Of a stretch of DNA of 49,392 bases, positions 1-8,528 are shown piece after piece. Numbering within the stretch: position 1 is the stretch's first letter; every line of letters begins with the position of its first letter. The notes beneath the pieces were generated by a model. That model was not told where the DNA came from. It was given only the letters and a program-made list of their open reading frames with translations, and did no database searches. The position numbers and the translations under genes are program-made. The stretch covers positions 1 through 49,392 of the forward strand of contig LICG01000012.1 in NCBI GenBank assembly GCA_001438205.1, given 5' to 3'. This DNA comes from Cryomorphaceae bacterium BACL7 MAG-120322-bin74 (GTDB taxonomy: Bacteria > Bacteroidota > Bacteroidia > Flavobacteriales > Schleiferiaceae).

Positions 1-221
1 CCGGCAGCATCAAAAACCCGTACCGTAAAGCCAATGGTTAGATTGTCAATACACTGATCTTCTTTGGCGATGCAAAGCGTTAAGCGCCCATCTACACGAA
101 CAGACTCGCTGATCATGCCTAACGCTACGTCTTTATCTTCCCATGAACCATCTGCCAAGCGCGTTTGCGCCACGGATGCGACACTTAGGACACTAAAAAG
201 GAGTAAGAGATACTTTTTCAT
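1..221 (-). CDS. Partial exported protein of unknown function (N-terminal 73 residues)
   Basis: The reading frame opens with ATG at 221 on the minus strand and stays open to the left edge, so only the N-terminus is seen. It starts with a typical Sec signal peptide: two lysines, a run of leucines, and a likely cleavage after SVAQ near residue 19. The mature part contains two cysteines in the stretch LCIAKEDQC that could form a disulfide, and has no motif I recognise. Its ATG overlaps the miaB stop codon (ATGA), so it is probably the second gene of a miaB operon and translationally coupled to it. The product is presumably periplasmic or outer-membrane; no function is proposed. Confidence 0.75.
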   Translation of the reverse strand, partial: MKKYLLLLFSVLSVASVAQTRLADGSWEDKDVALGMISESVRVDGRLTLCIAKEDQCIDNLTIGFTVRVFDAA

Positions 222-1672
222 AAGGACAATCCTTTGGCCTTTCCCAGCAATGTAGCAGGTGTTGAACGAACAATCTCAACCATGACACGGTCTCCGGCTT
301 GATATTTTTCTCTTGGGAACACCACGACCGTATTGAAGGTTGTCCGCCCGTACAAGTCGTCCGCGGAACGCTTTGATCGGCCTTCTACCAGCACTTCCAT
401 GGTCTGACCCACATAAGCCGCCGTGCGCTCTGCACTGTGCTCTTGTTGCCTCGTAATGATTTCCGCCAAACGGCGCTTCTTCACCTCGGTAGGAATATCA
501 TCTTCGAGCTTACGCGCCGCATAGGTATTTGGTCGTTCAGAATAGAAGAACATATAGCCGAAATCGTAGCGAACTGCGTCCATTAAACTCAAGGTTTGGG
601 CATGATCTTCTTCTGTTTCCGTGGGGAATCCCGCCATCATATCATGTGAAATGCCACAACCGGGAATGATGCGCTTAATTCGTGCAATAAGATCCAAATA
701 TTCTTCCCGATTATGCCCGCGGTTCATCGCTTTCAGGATACGTGAACTGCCACTCTGAACTGGTAAGTGGATGTAGTTACAAATATTTTCATGGGCGGCG
801 ATGGCGTGCAGCACCTCGTCCTTCATATCCTGAGGATTAGAGGTGGAAAAGCGAATGCGCATCTGTGGCGCCGCCTCTGCTACGCTGTGGAGTAAATCAG
901 CAAAATGGACCGCAGACGCTTGCGCAGAGGTGCTGGCTTTGGTGAACTCTTTCTTCAGCCCTCCGCCATACCACAAATAACTATCCACATTTTGGCCCAG
1001 AAGCGTCACCTCCTTGTAACCATCAGCCCACAGTTGTTGTACTTCTTCTATAATCGTTTGCGGATTGCGGCTACGTTCGCGACCCCGGGTAAAGGGCACA
1101 ACGCAGAATGTGCACATATTGTCACAACCACGGGTAATGGATACAAATGCGGTGACCCCATTTCCGCCTAAACGAACAGGCTCAATATCATGGTACGTCT
1201 CCTCTTTTGAAAGGAGGACATTCACCGCCTTGCGTCCACCATCTATTTCTTCTAATAGATTGGGTAGATCACGGTACGCATCTGGACCCACGACCAGGTC
1301 AACCAACTTTTCCTCTTCAAAAAATTTCTCTTTTACGCGCTCCGCCATACAGCCCAGAACGCCAATCTTGAGTTCAGGCTTAGCGGCCTTTAGCTTGTTA
1401 AATTGGTCCAAACGCGTACGGACAGTTTGTTCGGCTTTTTCGCGAATTGAGCAGGTATTTAAGAGGACCAAATCCGCTTCTTCGAGCGATGTGGTGGTCT
1501 CATAACCGTCTTTTTGGAGGATAGACGCGACGATTTCACTGTCAGAAAAGTTCATTTGACAGCCATAGGACTCCATGTACAATTTCTTACCAGAGCCAAT
1601 CCCTTCAAGCACCAAGGCTTCGCCTTGTCGCTCGTCTGACAATAACTCCCGTTCTGCAGGGTTCTTTTCCAT
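218..1672 (-). CDS. miaB: tRNA-2-methylthio-N6-dimethylallyladenosine synthase MiaB
   Basis: A radical-SAM methylthiotransferase that adds the 2-methylthio group to i6A37 in tRNAs reading UNN codons. Numbered from the ATG at 1672 (484 aa, normal length), the N-terminal MTTase domain carries the three [4Fe-4S] cysteines C38 (YGCQMN), C74 (NTCSIR) and C108 (LGCMAE). The radical-SAM domain has C183-x3-C187-x2-C190 (RGCDNMCTFC), and a TRAM-like RNA-binding domain closes the protein. The frame extends upstream to a TTG at 1681, but that codon lies inside a perfect TAnnTTTG promoter box (1679-1686), so 1672 is the better start. That leaves only six bases between box and ATG. It is followed without a gap by the partial exported-protein gene. 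Confidence 0.96.
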   Translation of the reverse strand: MEKNPAERELLSDERQGEALVLEGIGSGKKLYMESYGCQMNFSDSEIVASILQKDGYETTTSLEEADLVLLNTCSIREKAEQTVRTRLDQFNKLKAAKPELKIGVLGCMAERVKEKFFEEEKLVDLVVGPDAYRDLPNLLEEIDGGRKAVNVLLSKEETYHDIEPVRLGGNGVTAFVSITRGCDNMCTFCVVPFTRGRERSRNPQTIIEEVQQLWADGYKEVTLLGQNVDSYLWYGGGLKKEFTKASTSAQASAVHFADLLHSVAEAAPQMRIRFSTSNPQDMKDEVLHAIAAHENICNYIHLPVQSGSSRILKAMNRGHNREEYLDLIARIKRIIPGCGISHDMMAGFPTETEEDHAQTLSLMDAVRYDFGYMFFYSERPNTYAARKLEDDIPTEVKKRRLAEIITRQQEHSAERTAAYVGQTMEVLVEGRSKRSADDLYGRTTFNTVVVFPREKYQAGDRVMVEIVRSTPATLLGKAKGLSL

Positions 1673-1678
1673 AGAATG

Positions 1679-1686
1679 CAAAATTA
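1679..1686 (-). promoter_or_regulatory. Promoter -7 box for miaB (TAATTTTG)
   Basis: On the minus strand this reads TAATTTTG, a perfect match to the Bacteroidota TAnnTTTG element. A TTG at 1712-1710 lies 23 bases further upstream, which fits the -33 element. Only six bases separate the box from the miaB ATG, so the mRNA should be almost leaderless. Confidence 0.6.
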
Positions 1687-1788
1687 CGGACTTCGTCCGG
1701 AGATTGTGACAAAATGTCAGTAAATGATTTTTGCCGGATGTATAATAATGTGGCCTTTACTTTGTGCGCTCAAACCCAATCCTTTCTC

Positions 1789-4146
1789 ATGGCAAAAAAT
1801 CTAGTTATCGTCGAATCACCCGCCAAAGCGAAAACCATTGAGAAGTTTTTGGGCCCGGATTTTAAAGTGGAATCCAGTTTTGGCCACATTCGCGATTTGC
1901 CCGCCCGAGACCTTGGGGTAGATGTTGCCCATGATTTCGCGCCTAACTACATGGTGAGCGCCGACAAGAAAGATGTCGTTAAAAAATTAAAGAAGCTCGC
2001 CAAAGAATCAGACACGGTATGGCTCGCTTCCGATGAGGACCGTGAAGGAGAAGCTATTGCATGGCATTTGGCGGAAGCGCTCGAACTAGACGCGCTAAAG
2101 ACCAACCGAATTGTTTTTCATGAAATCACCAAAACGGCTATCCTGAAAGCTATTGATACGCCGCGTCGCATTGACATGGATCTTGTGAATGCGCAACAAG
2201 CACGGCGAGTTTTAGACCGCATTGTTGGATTTGAACTCTCCCCGGTCCTTTGGAGAAAAGTGAAACGTGGTTTGAGTGCAGGCCGTGTGCAATCGGTTGC
2301 CGTTCGCCTTATTGTAGAGCGTGAACGCGAGATCCAAGCTTTCCAGTCTGAAAGCGATTTTCGCATTAATGCACAGTTTACAAACCCAGAAGGTCAATCA
2401 TTTGGCGCAGAAATGCCCCAGGGCATTGTAGCGCAAGCTGAAATTGAACATGCCCTTGCTAGTTTAGCGGAGGGTGGTTTTTATGTCGCAGAACTGGAGA
2501 AGAAAGCCGCAACGCGGAAGCCTACAGCTCCCTTTACCACCTCTACCCTGCAACAAGAAGCTTCACGAAAGTTGGGATTTTCGGTCAACCGGACGATGTC
2601 CTTGGCACAAGGACTCTACGAAAACGGATTTATCACGTACATGCGTACTGACTCTGTCAATTTGAGCGAAGAAGCATTGTCATCTGCAGCGGATAGCATC
2701 ACCGCACAATACGGCGCACAGTATGTGCAACTCCGCAAATTCAACACCAAATCAAAAGGAGCGCAGGAGGCACATGAAGCCATTCGACCTACCAACTTGA
2801 TGTTGCAAACGGCAGGAATGGACCCTGGGCAAAAACGCCTCTATGATTTGATCTGGAAGCGCACCATGGCTTCTCAAATGGCCGATGCAAAACTGGAGCG
2901 GACCACGGCGCAACTAGAAAATAAAGCAGGACTCCGCTTTGTTGCTAAAGGGGAAATGATCGCATTTGATGGTTTCTTAAAAGTGTACCGTGAAGGCGTA
3001 GACGAGGAAGAAGAGGATGCAGGACTGTTGCCCACCTTGGCAAAAGGCGATGCCGTTAACCTGGTTAGAACACAAGCGCACCAGCGTTTTACGCGTCCCC
3101 CAGGTCGCTTTACAGAAGCCACCTTGGTTAAAGCCTTAGAAGAACTTGGCATCGGCCGTCCTTCAACCTATGCGCCTACCATTACCACAGTGCAAAACCG
3201 TGGCTATGTTCAGAAAGGCATCAATGAAGGCGTAGAACGCCATTTTGCGGTGGGCACCTTTACCTCTGGCGCATGGAATTGGGAAAACAAGACGGAAAAA
3301 ACAGGCTCAGACAAAGGACGCCTCGTCCCCACGGACATGGGGAACGTGGTCACGGACTTTTTGAATGAGCACTTTAAAACCGTCATGGACTACCAATTCA
3401 CCGCAAAGATGGAATCTGACTTTGACCTTGTGGCCGATGGGAAGGTATCCTGGACAGAGGTTTTGAATGATTTCTACACTGGATTTAATGGATTGATCGA
3501 AAAGTCAGCGGATGCTGACCGTGCCAGTGGCCAAAGACTCTTGGGCCATGACCCCAAATCAGGTAAGCCTGTCTATGCACGTATTGCGCGTTTCGGGCCA
3601 GTGGTTCAGCTTGGCGAAACAACGGATGAAGAAAAACCGCGTTTTGCGAGTATTCCTGAAGGACAATCCATGGAGACGATCACGATGGAAGACGCCCTTC
3701 CGCTCTTAAGCCTTCCACGCACGTTGGGCACTTATGAGGGCCAACCACTGAAAGCCAGCATTGGCAAGTTTGGTCCCTACGTGCAAGTTGGCCGGACCTT
3801 TGTGAGCCTCCCGGAAGATCTGACGCCATTCAGCGTAACCGAAGCACAAGCCATCGCCTTGATTCAAGCCAAAGCAGCAGAAACTGCCGCTTCGCAATTA
3901 GCCGTTTTTGAGGGGCCTGAAGGCGGTATCGTCGTCACCCAAGGCCGTTATGGTCCCTATATGAAGTACAATGGGGCGAATTACCCTATTCCAAAAACAA
4001 CCGAAGCAAGTAGCCTCACTGCAGAAAGTGCCTTGGCATTCATTCTTGCAGCCGGTGATAGAAAACCAGCGCGTGGTCGCAAAGGCACATCAGCAAAAAA
4101 AACAACCGCAAAGAAGCCCACAGCCAAAAGGGCTAAAAAATCCTAA
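1789..4146 (+). CDS. topA: DNA topoisomerase I (type IA)
   Basis: Relaxes negative supercoils by transient cleavage of one strand. The start is set at the ATG at 1789, because the family N-terminus MAKNLVIVESPAKAK begins there; an in-frame ATG 75 bases upstream would add a tail with no family similarity. The 785-residue protein has the Toprim domain with E9 and the DED acidic triad (D82, D84, E86 region, SDEDREGEA), followed by the type IA core with catalytic Y284 in FITYMRTDS. The C-terminal part carries topoisomerase repeats with GPYVQVG and GRYGPYMKYNG blocks rather than zinc fingers. It ends in a lysine/alanine-rich basic tail that probably binds DNA. The arginase-fold gene follows after three bases, so they form an operon. 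No clear promoter box is seen upstream. Confidence 0.97.
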   Translation: MAKNLVIVESPAKAKTIEKFLGPDFKVESSFGHIRDLPARDLGVDVAHDFAPNYMVSADKKDVVKKLKKLAKESDTVWLASDEDREGEAIAWHLAEALELDALKTNRIVFHEITKTAILKAIDTPRRIDMDLVNAQQARRVLDRIVGFELSPVLWRKVKRGLSAGRVQSVAVRLIVEREREIQAFQSESDFRINAQFTNPEGQSFGAEMPQGIVAQAEIEHALASLAEGGFYVAELEKKAATRKPTAPFTTSTLQQEASRKLGFSVNRTMSLAQGLYENGFITYMRTDSVNLSEEALSSAADSITAQYGAQYVQLRKFNTKSKGAQEAHEAIRPTNLMLQTAGMDPGQKRLYDLIWKRTMASQMADAKLERTTAQLENKAGLRFVAKGEMIAFDGFLKVYREGVDEEEEDAGLLPTLAKGDAVNLVRTQAHQRFTRPPGRFTEATLVKALEELGIGRPSTYAPTITTVQNRGYVQKGINEGVERHFAVGTFTSGAWNWENKTEKTGSDKGRLVPTDMGNVVTDFLNEHFKTVMDYQFTAKMESDFDLVADGKVSWTEVLNDFYTGFNGLIEKSADADRASGQRLLGHDPKSGKPVYARIARFGPVVQLGETTDEEKPRFASIPEGQSMETITMEDALPLLSLPRTLGTYEGQPLKASIGKFGPYVQVGRTFVSLPEDLTPFSVTEAQAIALIQAKAAETAASQLAVFEGPEGGIVVTQGRYGPYMKYNGANYPIPKTTEASSLTAESALAFILAAGDRKPARGRKGTSAKKTTAKKPTAKRAKKS

Positions 4147-4149
4147 ACC

Positions 4150-5304
4150 ATGTGGGAAGATTGCATTCAACCCATTCCGCAAGCTTGGGTTGACGCGTCC
4201 CCAGCCGGGAGCCTAGGCCATCAGCTGGTCGTGCACACGGAAGCCCATGGCTTTCCAGACCTGCGAAATGTGCGCATCGCTATTTTAGGCGTCCCTGAAG
4301 ACCGTGGGAGCGTGGACCAGCGAGGAGCGCGGGATGGTAGTCGCGCCATTCGGAAAGAACTTTATTCTCTCTTCCCAGGTTCGTGGGATTTTCAAATTGC
4401 GGACATCGGGGATATCGTTCCTGGAAGAGATGCGATTGACAGTATGGCCGCAATGGAAGCGTTGTGTGCGGAAATGCTAAAATGCCATTGCATCCCACTT
4501 GTTTTGGGTGGAAGTTCTGACTTAGGCCTTGCTTTATACAGAGCCTATAGCCATCTAGAAATGACGGTGAATGCAGCCATCCTGCACAGTCGTATAGCTC
4601 TTGGACAGGATAGCGAACCTCTCCATGATAAGAATGTGCTTAGCCACATTCTGACGGCTAAACCCTATTGCCTGTATAACCTTGCCCACATTGGGCACCA
4701 AGCGTACTACGTTGCCCCCGAAGTCTTAGACCTTTTTGAACGAATGCATTTTTATGCCCATCGATTAGGTGAAGTACGCGGCAAGGTGCAAGAAATTGAA
4801 CCTTTCCTGCGCGACGCGGACTTTTTATTGGTCAATAATCACGTGGTTCGGATGGCGGATGCCCCGGGGCAATCACACCCCTCCCCGAATGGAATGACCG
4901 CAGAAGAACTTTGCGCAGCCATGCGCTACGCCGGTATGAGTGATAAACTCACCGCAGTAGGTTATTTTGATTACAACCCACTTTTGGATCCCACTGGGCA
5001 AAATGCGCAACTCATTGCCCAAGCTCTTTGGTATTTTATGGAAGGCGTGCAATGGCGCAAAGGCGACTACCCTCTTCGGCCTAAGTCCGACTATACAAGA
5101 TTCACCGTCTTATTGGAAGAACCTGCCCAAGAGCTCGTTTTTTTTAAGTCACCATTCAGTGGTCGTTGGTGGATGGAAGTTCCCGCACATCCAGGTCAAG
5201 ATGCACGTCATCATCTGATGCCCTGCTCTTTAGGTGATTATGAAGCGGCACAACGCGGCGAAATTCCTGACCGCTGGTGGAAGGCTGTGCACAAAGCACA
5301 CTAG
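4150..5304 (+). CDS. Arginase/formimidoylglutamase-fold protein with lost metal-binding residues
   Basis: 384 aa with the overall pattern of the ureohydrolase (arginase, agmatinase, formimidoylglutamase) family. A C-terminal stretch corresponds to the family's DAPG, PNGMTAEE and NPLLDPTGQNAQL blocks. The dinuclear manganese ligands are not conserved, however. The GGDH motif is GGSSD (120-124), DAHxD has become LHSRI around H146, and SxDxDxxD has become LVNNHVVR around 229-234. It should therefore not be an active ureohydrolase and is better viewed as a pseudoenzyme with a structural or binding role. It directly follows topA and precedes porP and gldK, which suggests, without proof, a link to gliding/type IX secretion. 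Automated pipelines would probably label it formimidoylglutamase, which I consider misleading. Confidence 0.75.
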   Translation: MWEDCIQPIPQAWVDASPAGSLGHQLVVHTEAHGFPDLRNVRIAILGVPEDRGSVDQRGARDGSRAIRKELYSLFPGSWDFQIADIGDIVPGRDAIDSMAAMEALCAEMLKCHCIPLVLGGSSDLGLALYRAYSHLEMTVNAAILHSRIALGQDSEPLHDKNVLSHILTAKPYCLYNLAHIGHQAYYVAPEVLDLFERMHFYAHRLGEVRGKVQEIEPFLRDADFLLVNNHVVRMADAPGQSHPSPNGMTAEELCAAMRYAGMSDKLTAVGYFDYNPLLDPTGQNAQLIAQALWYFMEGVQWRKGDYPLRPKSDYTRFTVLLEEPAQELVFFKSPFSGRWWMEVPAHPGQDARHHLMPCSLGDYEAAQRGEIPDRWWKAVHKAH

Positions 5305-5344
5305 TTTTTTTCGCCAATAAAGCACAAGGGTGGCGGATTATTTC

Positions 5345-5352
5345 TATTTTTA
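5345..5352 (+). promoter_or_regulatory. Possible -7 box for the porP-gldKLMN operon (TATTTTTA)
   Basis: One mismatch to TAnnTTTG (final G is A), 18 bases before the ATG at 5371. That spacing matches the boxes of mraZ and the acyl-CoA dehydrogenase. No TTG -33 element is visible, so this is a weak call. Confidence 0.3.
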
Positions 5353-5370
5353 ACCTTCAAACTGCCCTGC

Positions 5371-6315
5371 ATGATTTTACGTAATACTCTTACCGCCACG
5401 ATTCTCATTGGTTTTTCCAGTGTGGCTTTTGCACAGCAGGACGTTCAGTTTACCCAATACTATCACAACCAGATTGGCTTTAATCCAGGTGTTGCCGGGA
5501 GCAGTGACGCCATTAATCTCAATGTTGGGCATCGTTCGCAGTGGGTTGGATTTGACAATGCCCCAACGACACAAAACATCAATGCAGATATTCCACTGAG
5601 TATCCTCCATGGAGGTTTGGTATTGAATATTGTGAATGATCAGATCGGCTTTTTCCAAGATATTTCTGCCGCCATTGGGTATGCCTATCAGCTTGACTTA
5701 GGTCCAGGAACCTTAGGCATTGGGCTTTCCATTGATTTCAGGAATAAAAATGTGAAGACGGCGCAATGGATCTATCCTGATGGAACCTCTGGCTCCAATG
5801 ATCCTAGCATTCTTCGCCCGAATACCTCTGCCATGACGCCGGAACTTAATTTCGGGACTTATTACGCTACGGATACATGGTATGCCGGGCTTTCAACCAC
5901 GCGTTTGTTGCAAAGCGAAGCCAACTTTGGCGGGTCAGCTCGGTATAAAAGCAAGTTGCATTATTACCTAACTGGGGGCTATCATATTCCTTTAGAGGAC
6001 TATCAATTGGTTTTAACCCCAAGTTTTTTAGTAAAGTCAGATGTAAATTCAAACCTCTCTTTGGACCTGAATGTCAATGTTCTTTTCCAAGATAAAATCT
6101 ATGGCGGACTAGGGTATAGAAACCAAGATGCTATTAGCTTAATGGCTGGCTACCAGGTGCTTCCGTCATTGCGCCTTGCCTATTCATATGACATCACCAC
6201 TTCCGTATTGAGTGGTTACAGTGGCGGTAGCCATGAGATTTTCCTGAACTATAGTTTCAATATTGAGATCCCCGAAAGGATACCAGGAAGCTATAGAAAC
6301 GTAAGATTTTTGTAA
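5371..6315 (+). CDS. PorP/SprF family type IX secretion membrane protein
   Basis: A 314-residue outer-membrane beta-barrel protein with a signal peptide cleaved near residue 21 (SSVAFAQQ). The mature start DVQFTQYYHNQIGFNPGVAG is close to the family hallmark, in which FTQY is followed by NPA or NPG. The rest alternates in short amphipathic strands (GHRSQW, LGIGLSIDFR, YYLTGGYHIP, RLAYSYDITTS), as in a barrel of about 14 strands. Family members (PorP in Porphyromonas, SprF in Flavobacterium) sit in the outer membrane and help type IX secretion or attachment of particular adhesins. It is 33 bases upstream of gldK and probably the first gene of the porP-gldKLMN operon. Whether it serves the core apparatus or one substrate cannot be read from sequence. 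Confidence 0.88.
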   Translation: MILRNTLTATILIGFSSVAFAQQDVQFTQYYHNQIGFNPGVAGSSDAINLNVGHRSQWVGFDNAPTTQNINADIPLSILHGGLVLNIVNDQIGFFQDISAAIGYAYQLDLGPGTLGIGLSIDFRNKNVKTAQWIYPDGTSGSNDPSILRPNTSAMTPELNFGTYYATDTWYAGLSTTRLLQSEANFGGSARYKSKLHYYLTGGYHIPLEDYQLVLTPSFLVKSDVNSNLSLDLNVNVLFQDKIYGGLGYRNQDAISLMAGYQVLPSLRLAYSYDITTSVLSGYSGGSHEIFLNYSFNIEIPERIPGSYRNVRFL

Positions 6316-6348
6316 TATCGCACTCTTATATGCGTTAAGCAATTACCT

Positions 6349-7779
6349 ATGAAGAATTTCAATATCTTCTTCCGGATGGCCTCCTTGGCTGCCGTGGCCA
6401 TTTTGGCGGCGTGTTCTGGTTCGGACCACGGCGAACTCGTCGGCGTCCAAAACCGCCCGGAATTTTACCCATCTGACCCTTATGGAATGGTCTACATTCC
6501 TCAAGGATCATTTAATATGGGTAACTCTGACATTGACGTGCCATCTACATTGACGGCTCCTACAAAAACAGTGAGTGTTTCTTCTTTCTATATGGACGAG
6601 ACAGAAATCACCAACAATGAGTACCGTCAATTTGTCCAATGGGTTCGTGATTCTATCCTTCGCTACCGCCTTGCAGAAGGCTTGGTTGAGGACTTTGAGT
6701 ATATCAGTTATGCCGATATGCAAAATCCCACCTACTTTGAAGAGTATGTTGGCCTTGAGTACCCAGACTCGATGCAAACGCATCTGGATTGGAGTAGAAA
6801 GTTGGTTTGGGACACCCACCGCTTCCCTTCTGCTGAGTATACCGAGGTCATTGAATCCATGTACATAGCTCCAGAAGAGCGCTACCTCGGTGGCCGCATG
6901 CTGGATGCGCGTCAAATGAATTATCTCTACTTCTGGATTAATACGCAAAAGGCGTCCAAGAAGTCGAACCGCGTGCAGTACGATTTTAACGATGCAGATG
7001 GAGATGGTCGTACATTCTCTTATAAAGACTACATCAAAGATGGAATGGCTGTTTCAGACCGCTCTAGCTTCTTTGAAAGCGAAACCGTCAACATCTATCC
7101 TGACACATTGGTTTGGTTGGCTGACTTCACCTACTCTTTTAACGAGCAAATGCACGACAATTATTTCTGGCATCCTGCCTATGACAACTATCCTGTTGTG
7201 GGTATTAACTGGAAGCAAGCGATGGCATTCTGTAACTGGCGGACGCGTTACCGCAATGAATACTTGAAAGACAACCGCGACTTCCAAGAGAATGAATTCC
7301 GCCTTCCAACCGAATCTGAGTGGGAATATGCTGCACGTGGTGGTTTTGAATTGACTACTTACCCATGGGGTGGCCCGTATACGACCAATAGTCAAGGTTG
7401 CTTCTTGGCTAACTTCAAGCCTTCACGTGGTAACCTAACAGCTGATGGCGGCTTTCACCCTGTAAAAGTTACCTCCTATGAGCCAAATGGCTATGGTTTG
7501 TACTGCATGGCTGGAAACGTAGCAGAATGGACAAGTACAGCATGGGATGAAGCGAGTTACTATTATGTGGCAGATTTTAACCCTGACTTTAAATACAATG
7601 CCGCTGACTCCGATCCGGAAACCTTAAAGCGAAAAGTGATCCGTGGCGGATCTTGGAAAGATATTGCTTCCTACATGCAAGTAGGAGCGCGTGATTATGA
7701 ATATCAAGACACGAATAAATCCTATATCGGTTTCCGTACCGTACAGAGTTTCTTAGGTCGTGATGCTCGTGACTTTTAA
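6349..7779 (+). CDS. gldK: Type IX secretion/gliding lipoprotein GldK
   Basis: An outer-membrane lipoprotein that with GldN forms the periplasmic ring of the type IX secretion system. The 476-residue protein has a lipoprotein signal with lipobox LAAC, lipidated at C22, and acidic residues soon after the cysteine. The body is an FGE-sulfatase/C-type-lectin-like domain. Visible family blocks include YGMVYIPQGSFNMG, DETEITNNEYRQF, RLPTESEWEYAARGG, MAGNVAEWT and RGGSWKD, ending with the YIGFRTV block. The central insert around residues 120-260 is typical of GldK and distinguishes it from ordinary sulfatase-modifying enzymes. It precedes gldL by 39 bases in the conserved order K-L-M-N. Confidence 0.95.
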   Translation: MKNFNIFFRMASLAAVAILAACSGSDHGELVGVQNRPEFYPSDPYGMVYIPQGSFNMGNSDIDVPSTLTAPTKTVSVSSFYMDETEITNNEYRQFVQWVRDSILRYRLAEGLVEDFEYISYADMQNPTYFEEYVGLEYPDSMQTHLDWSRKLVWDTHRFPSAEYTEVIESMYIAPEERYLGGRMLDARQMNYLYFWINTQKASKKSNRVQYDFNDADGDGRTFSYKDYIKDGMAVSDRSSFFESETVNIYPDTLVWLADFTYSFNEQMHDNYFWHPAYDNYPVVGINWKQAMAFCNWRTRYRNEYLKDNRDFQENEFRLPTESEWEYAARGGFELTTYPWGGPYTTNSQGCFLANFKPSRGNLTADGGFHPVKVTSYEPNGYGLYCMAGNVAEWTSTAWDEASYYYVADFNPDFKYNAADSDPETLKRKVIRGGSWKDIASYMQVGARDYEYQDTNKSYIGFRTVQSFLGRDARDF

Positions 7780-7818
7780 TAATAACACCCTCCAAAAACC
7801 TCTTTAAATTCTATTCTT

Positions 7819-8475
7819 ATGGCTCTAATTGACGTAAACGGCAAACGCTTTAAGGACTTCATGACCAAACTTTATGGTTTGGGTGCGGCAGTTGTTATTA
7901 TGGGTGCACTTTTTAAGATTATTCACCTTCCTTATGCAGACCTCATGCTGATCATCGGTTTGACTACTGAGGCTGTCATCTTCGCTATTTCTGCTTTTGA
8001 AGCAACACCTAAAGATTATGATTGGGGTTTGGTTTATCCGGAATTTGAAAATGGCGAATCTTCAGGCAAAGGTGGCCGAAAAGGCACCGTTACCCAAGAA
8101 ATGGACCGTATGATGGAGGAGGCCAAGATTGGTCCTGAATTATTGACCAGCCTAGGTGAGGGCATGCGCCGATTGAGCGATACTGCTGCATCATTAAATT
8201 CAGCTGTTGATGCTGCTGGCGCGACGTCCGCTTATTCAGATCAACTTAATTCAGCCGCTAAAAACATGGAAGCATTGAACGCTCTTTACGCTGTTCAACT
8301 CGAAAACACCACAAACCAAGTGGAGGTTCAAAATAGTGTCATGGAGAAACTTGGTTCTTCTATGGCTAGTTCAGAAGCCCTTTCAGAAGAAGTAACAAAA
8401 TTGACTTCCAATTTGGGTCAGCTCAATGGCGTATATGGAAACATGTTGGCGGCTATGGGCGGCAACCGCTCATAA
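7819..8475 (+). CDS. gldL: Type IX secretion motor protein GldL
   Basis: A 218-residue inner-membrane protein that with GldM forms the proton-driven rotary motor of type IX secretion and gliding. Two transmembrane helices lie at the N-terminus (about residues 18-36 and 40-60), joined by a short IIHLPYAD turn. Acidic residues E51 and E61 lie in or at the end of helix 2, in the region where family members keep the glutamates needed for proton coupling. The remainder is a cytoplasmic, Ala/Ser/Asn-rich helical domain with coiled-coil character. It lies between gldK and gldM with gaps of 39 and 53 bases. Confidence 0.94.
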   Translation: MALIDVNGKRFKDFMTKLYGLGAAVVIMGALFKIIHLPYADLMLIIGLTTEAVIFAISAFEATPKDYDWGLVYPEFENGESSGKGGRKGTVTQEMDRMMEEAKIGPELLTSLGEGMRRLSDTAASLNSAVDAAGATSAYSDQLNSAAKNMEALNALYAVQLENTTNQVEVQNSVMEKLGSSMASSEALSEEVTKLTSNLGQLNGVYGNMLAAMGGNRS

Positions 8476-8528
8476 TCCTTCAACGAAGTAAATCAAACTA
8501 GTCCATAATATATCCTTAAACCTATCCA

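Noticed and set aside
1065-1505. Long plus-strand frame opposite miaB (146 codons)
   Set aside because: It is a shadow of miaB: basic and serine-rich composition without domain pattern, while the minus strand encodes all MiaB motifs.
1756-1764. TTTACTTTG upstream of topA as a promoter box
   Set aside because: The spacing inside the motif is one base short of TAnnTTTG, so I did not list it.
1714-1788. N-terminal extension of topA from an ATG at 1714
   Set aside because: The extra 25 residues have no family similarity, and the conserved MAKNLVIVESPAKAK begins at 1789.
4150-5304. Annotation as an active formimidoylglutamase or arginase
   Set aside because: The metal ligands are replaced at all three motif positions I could align.
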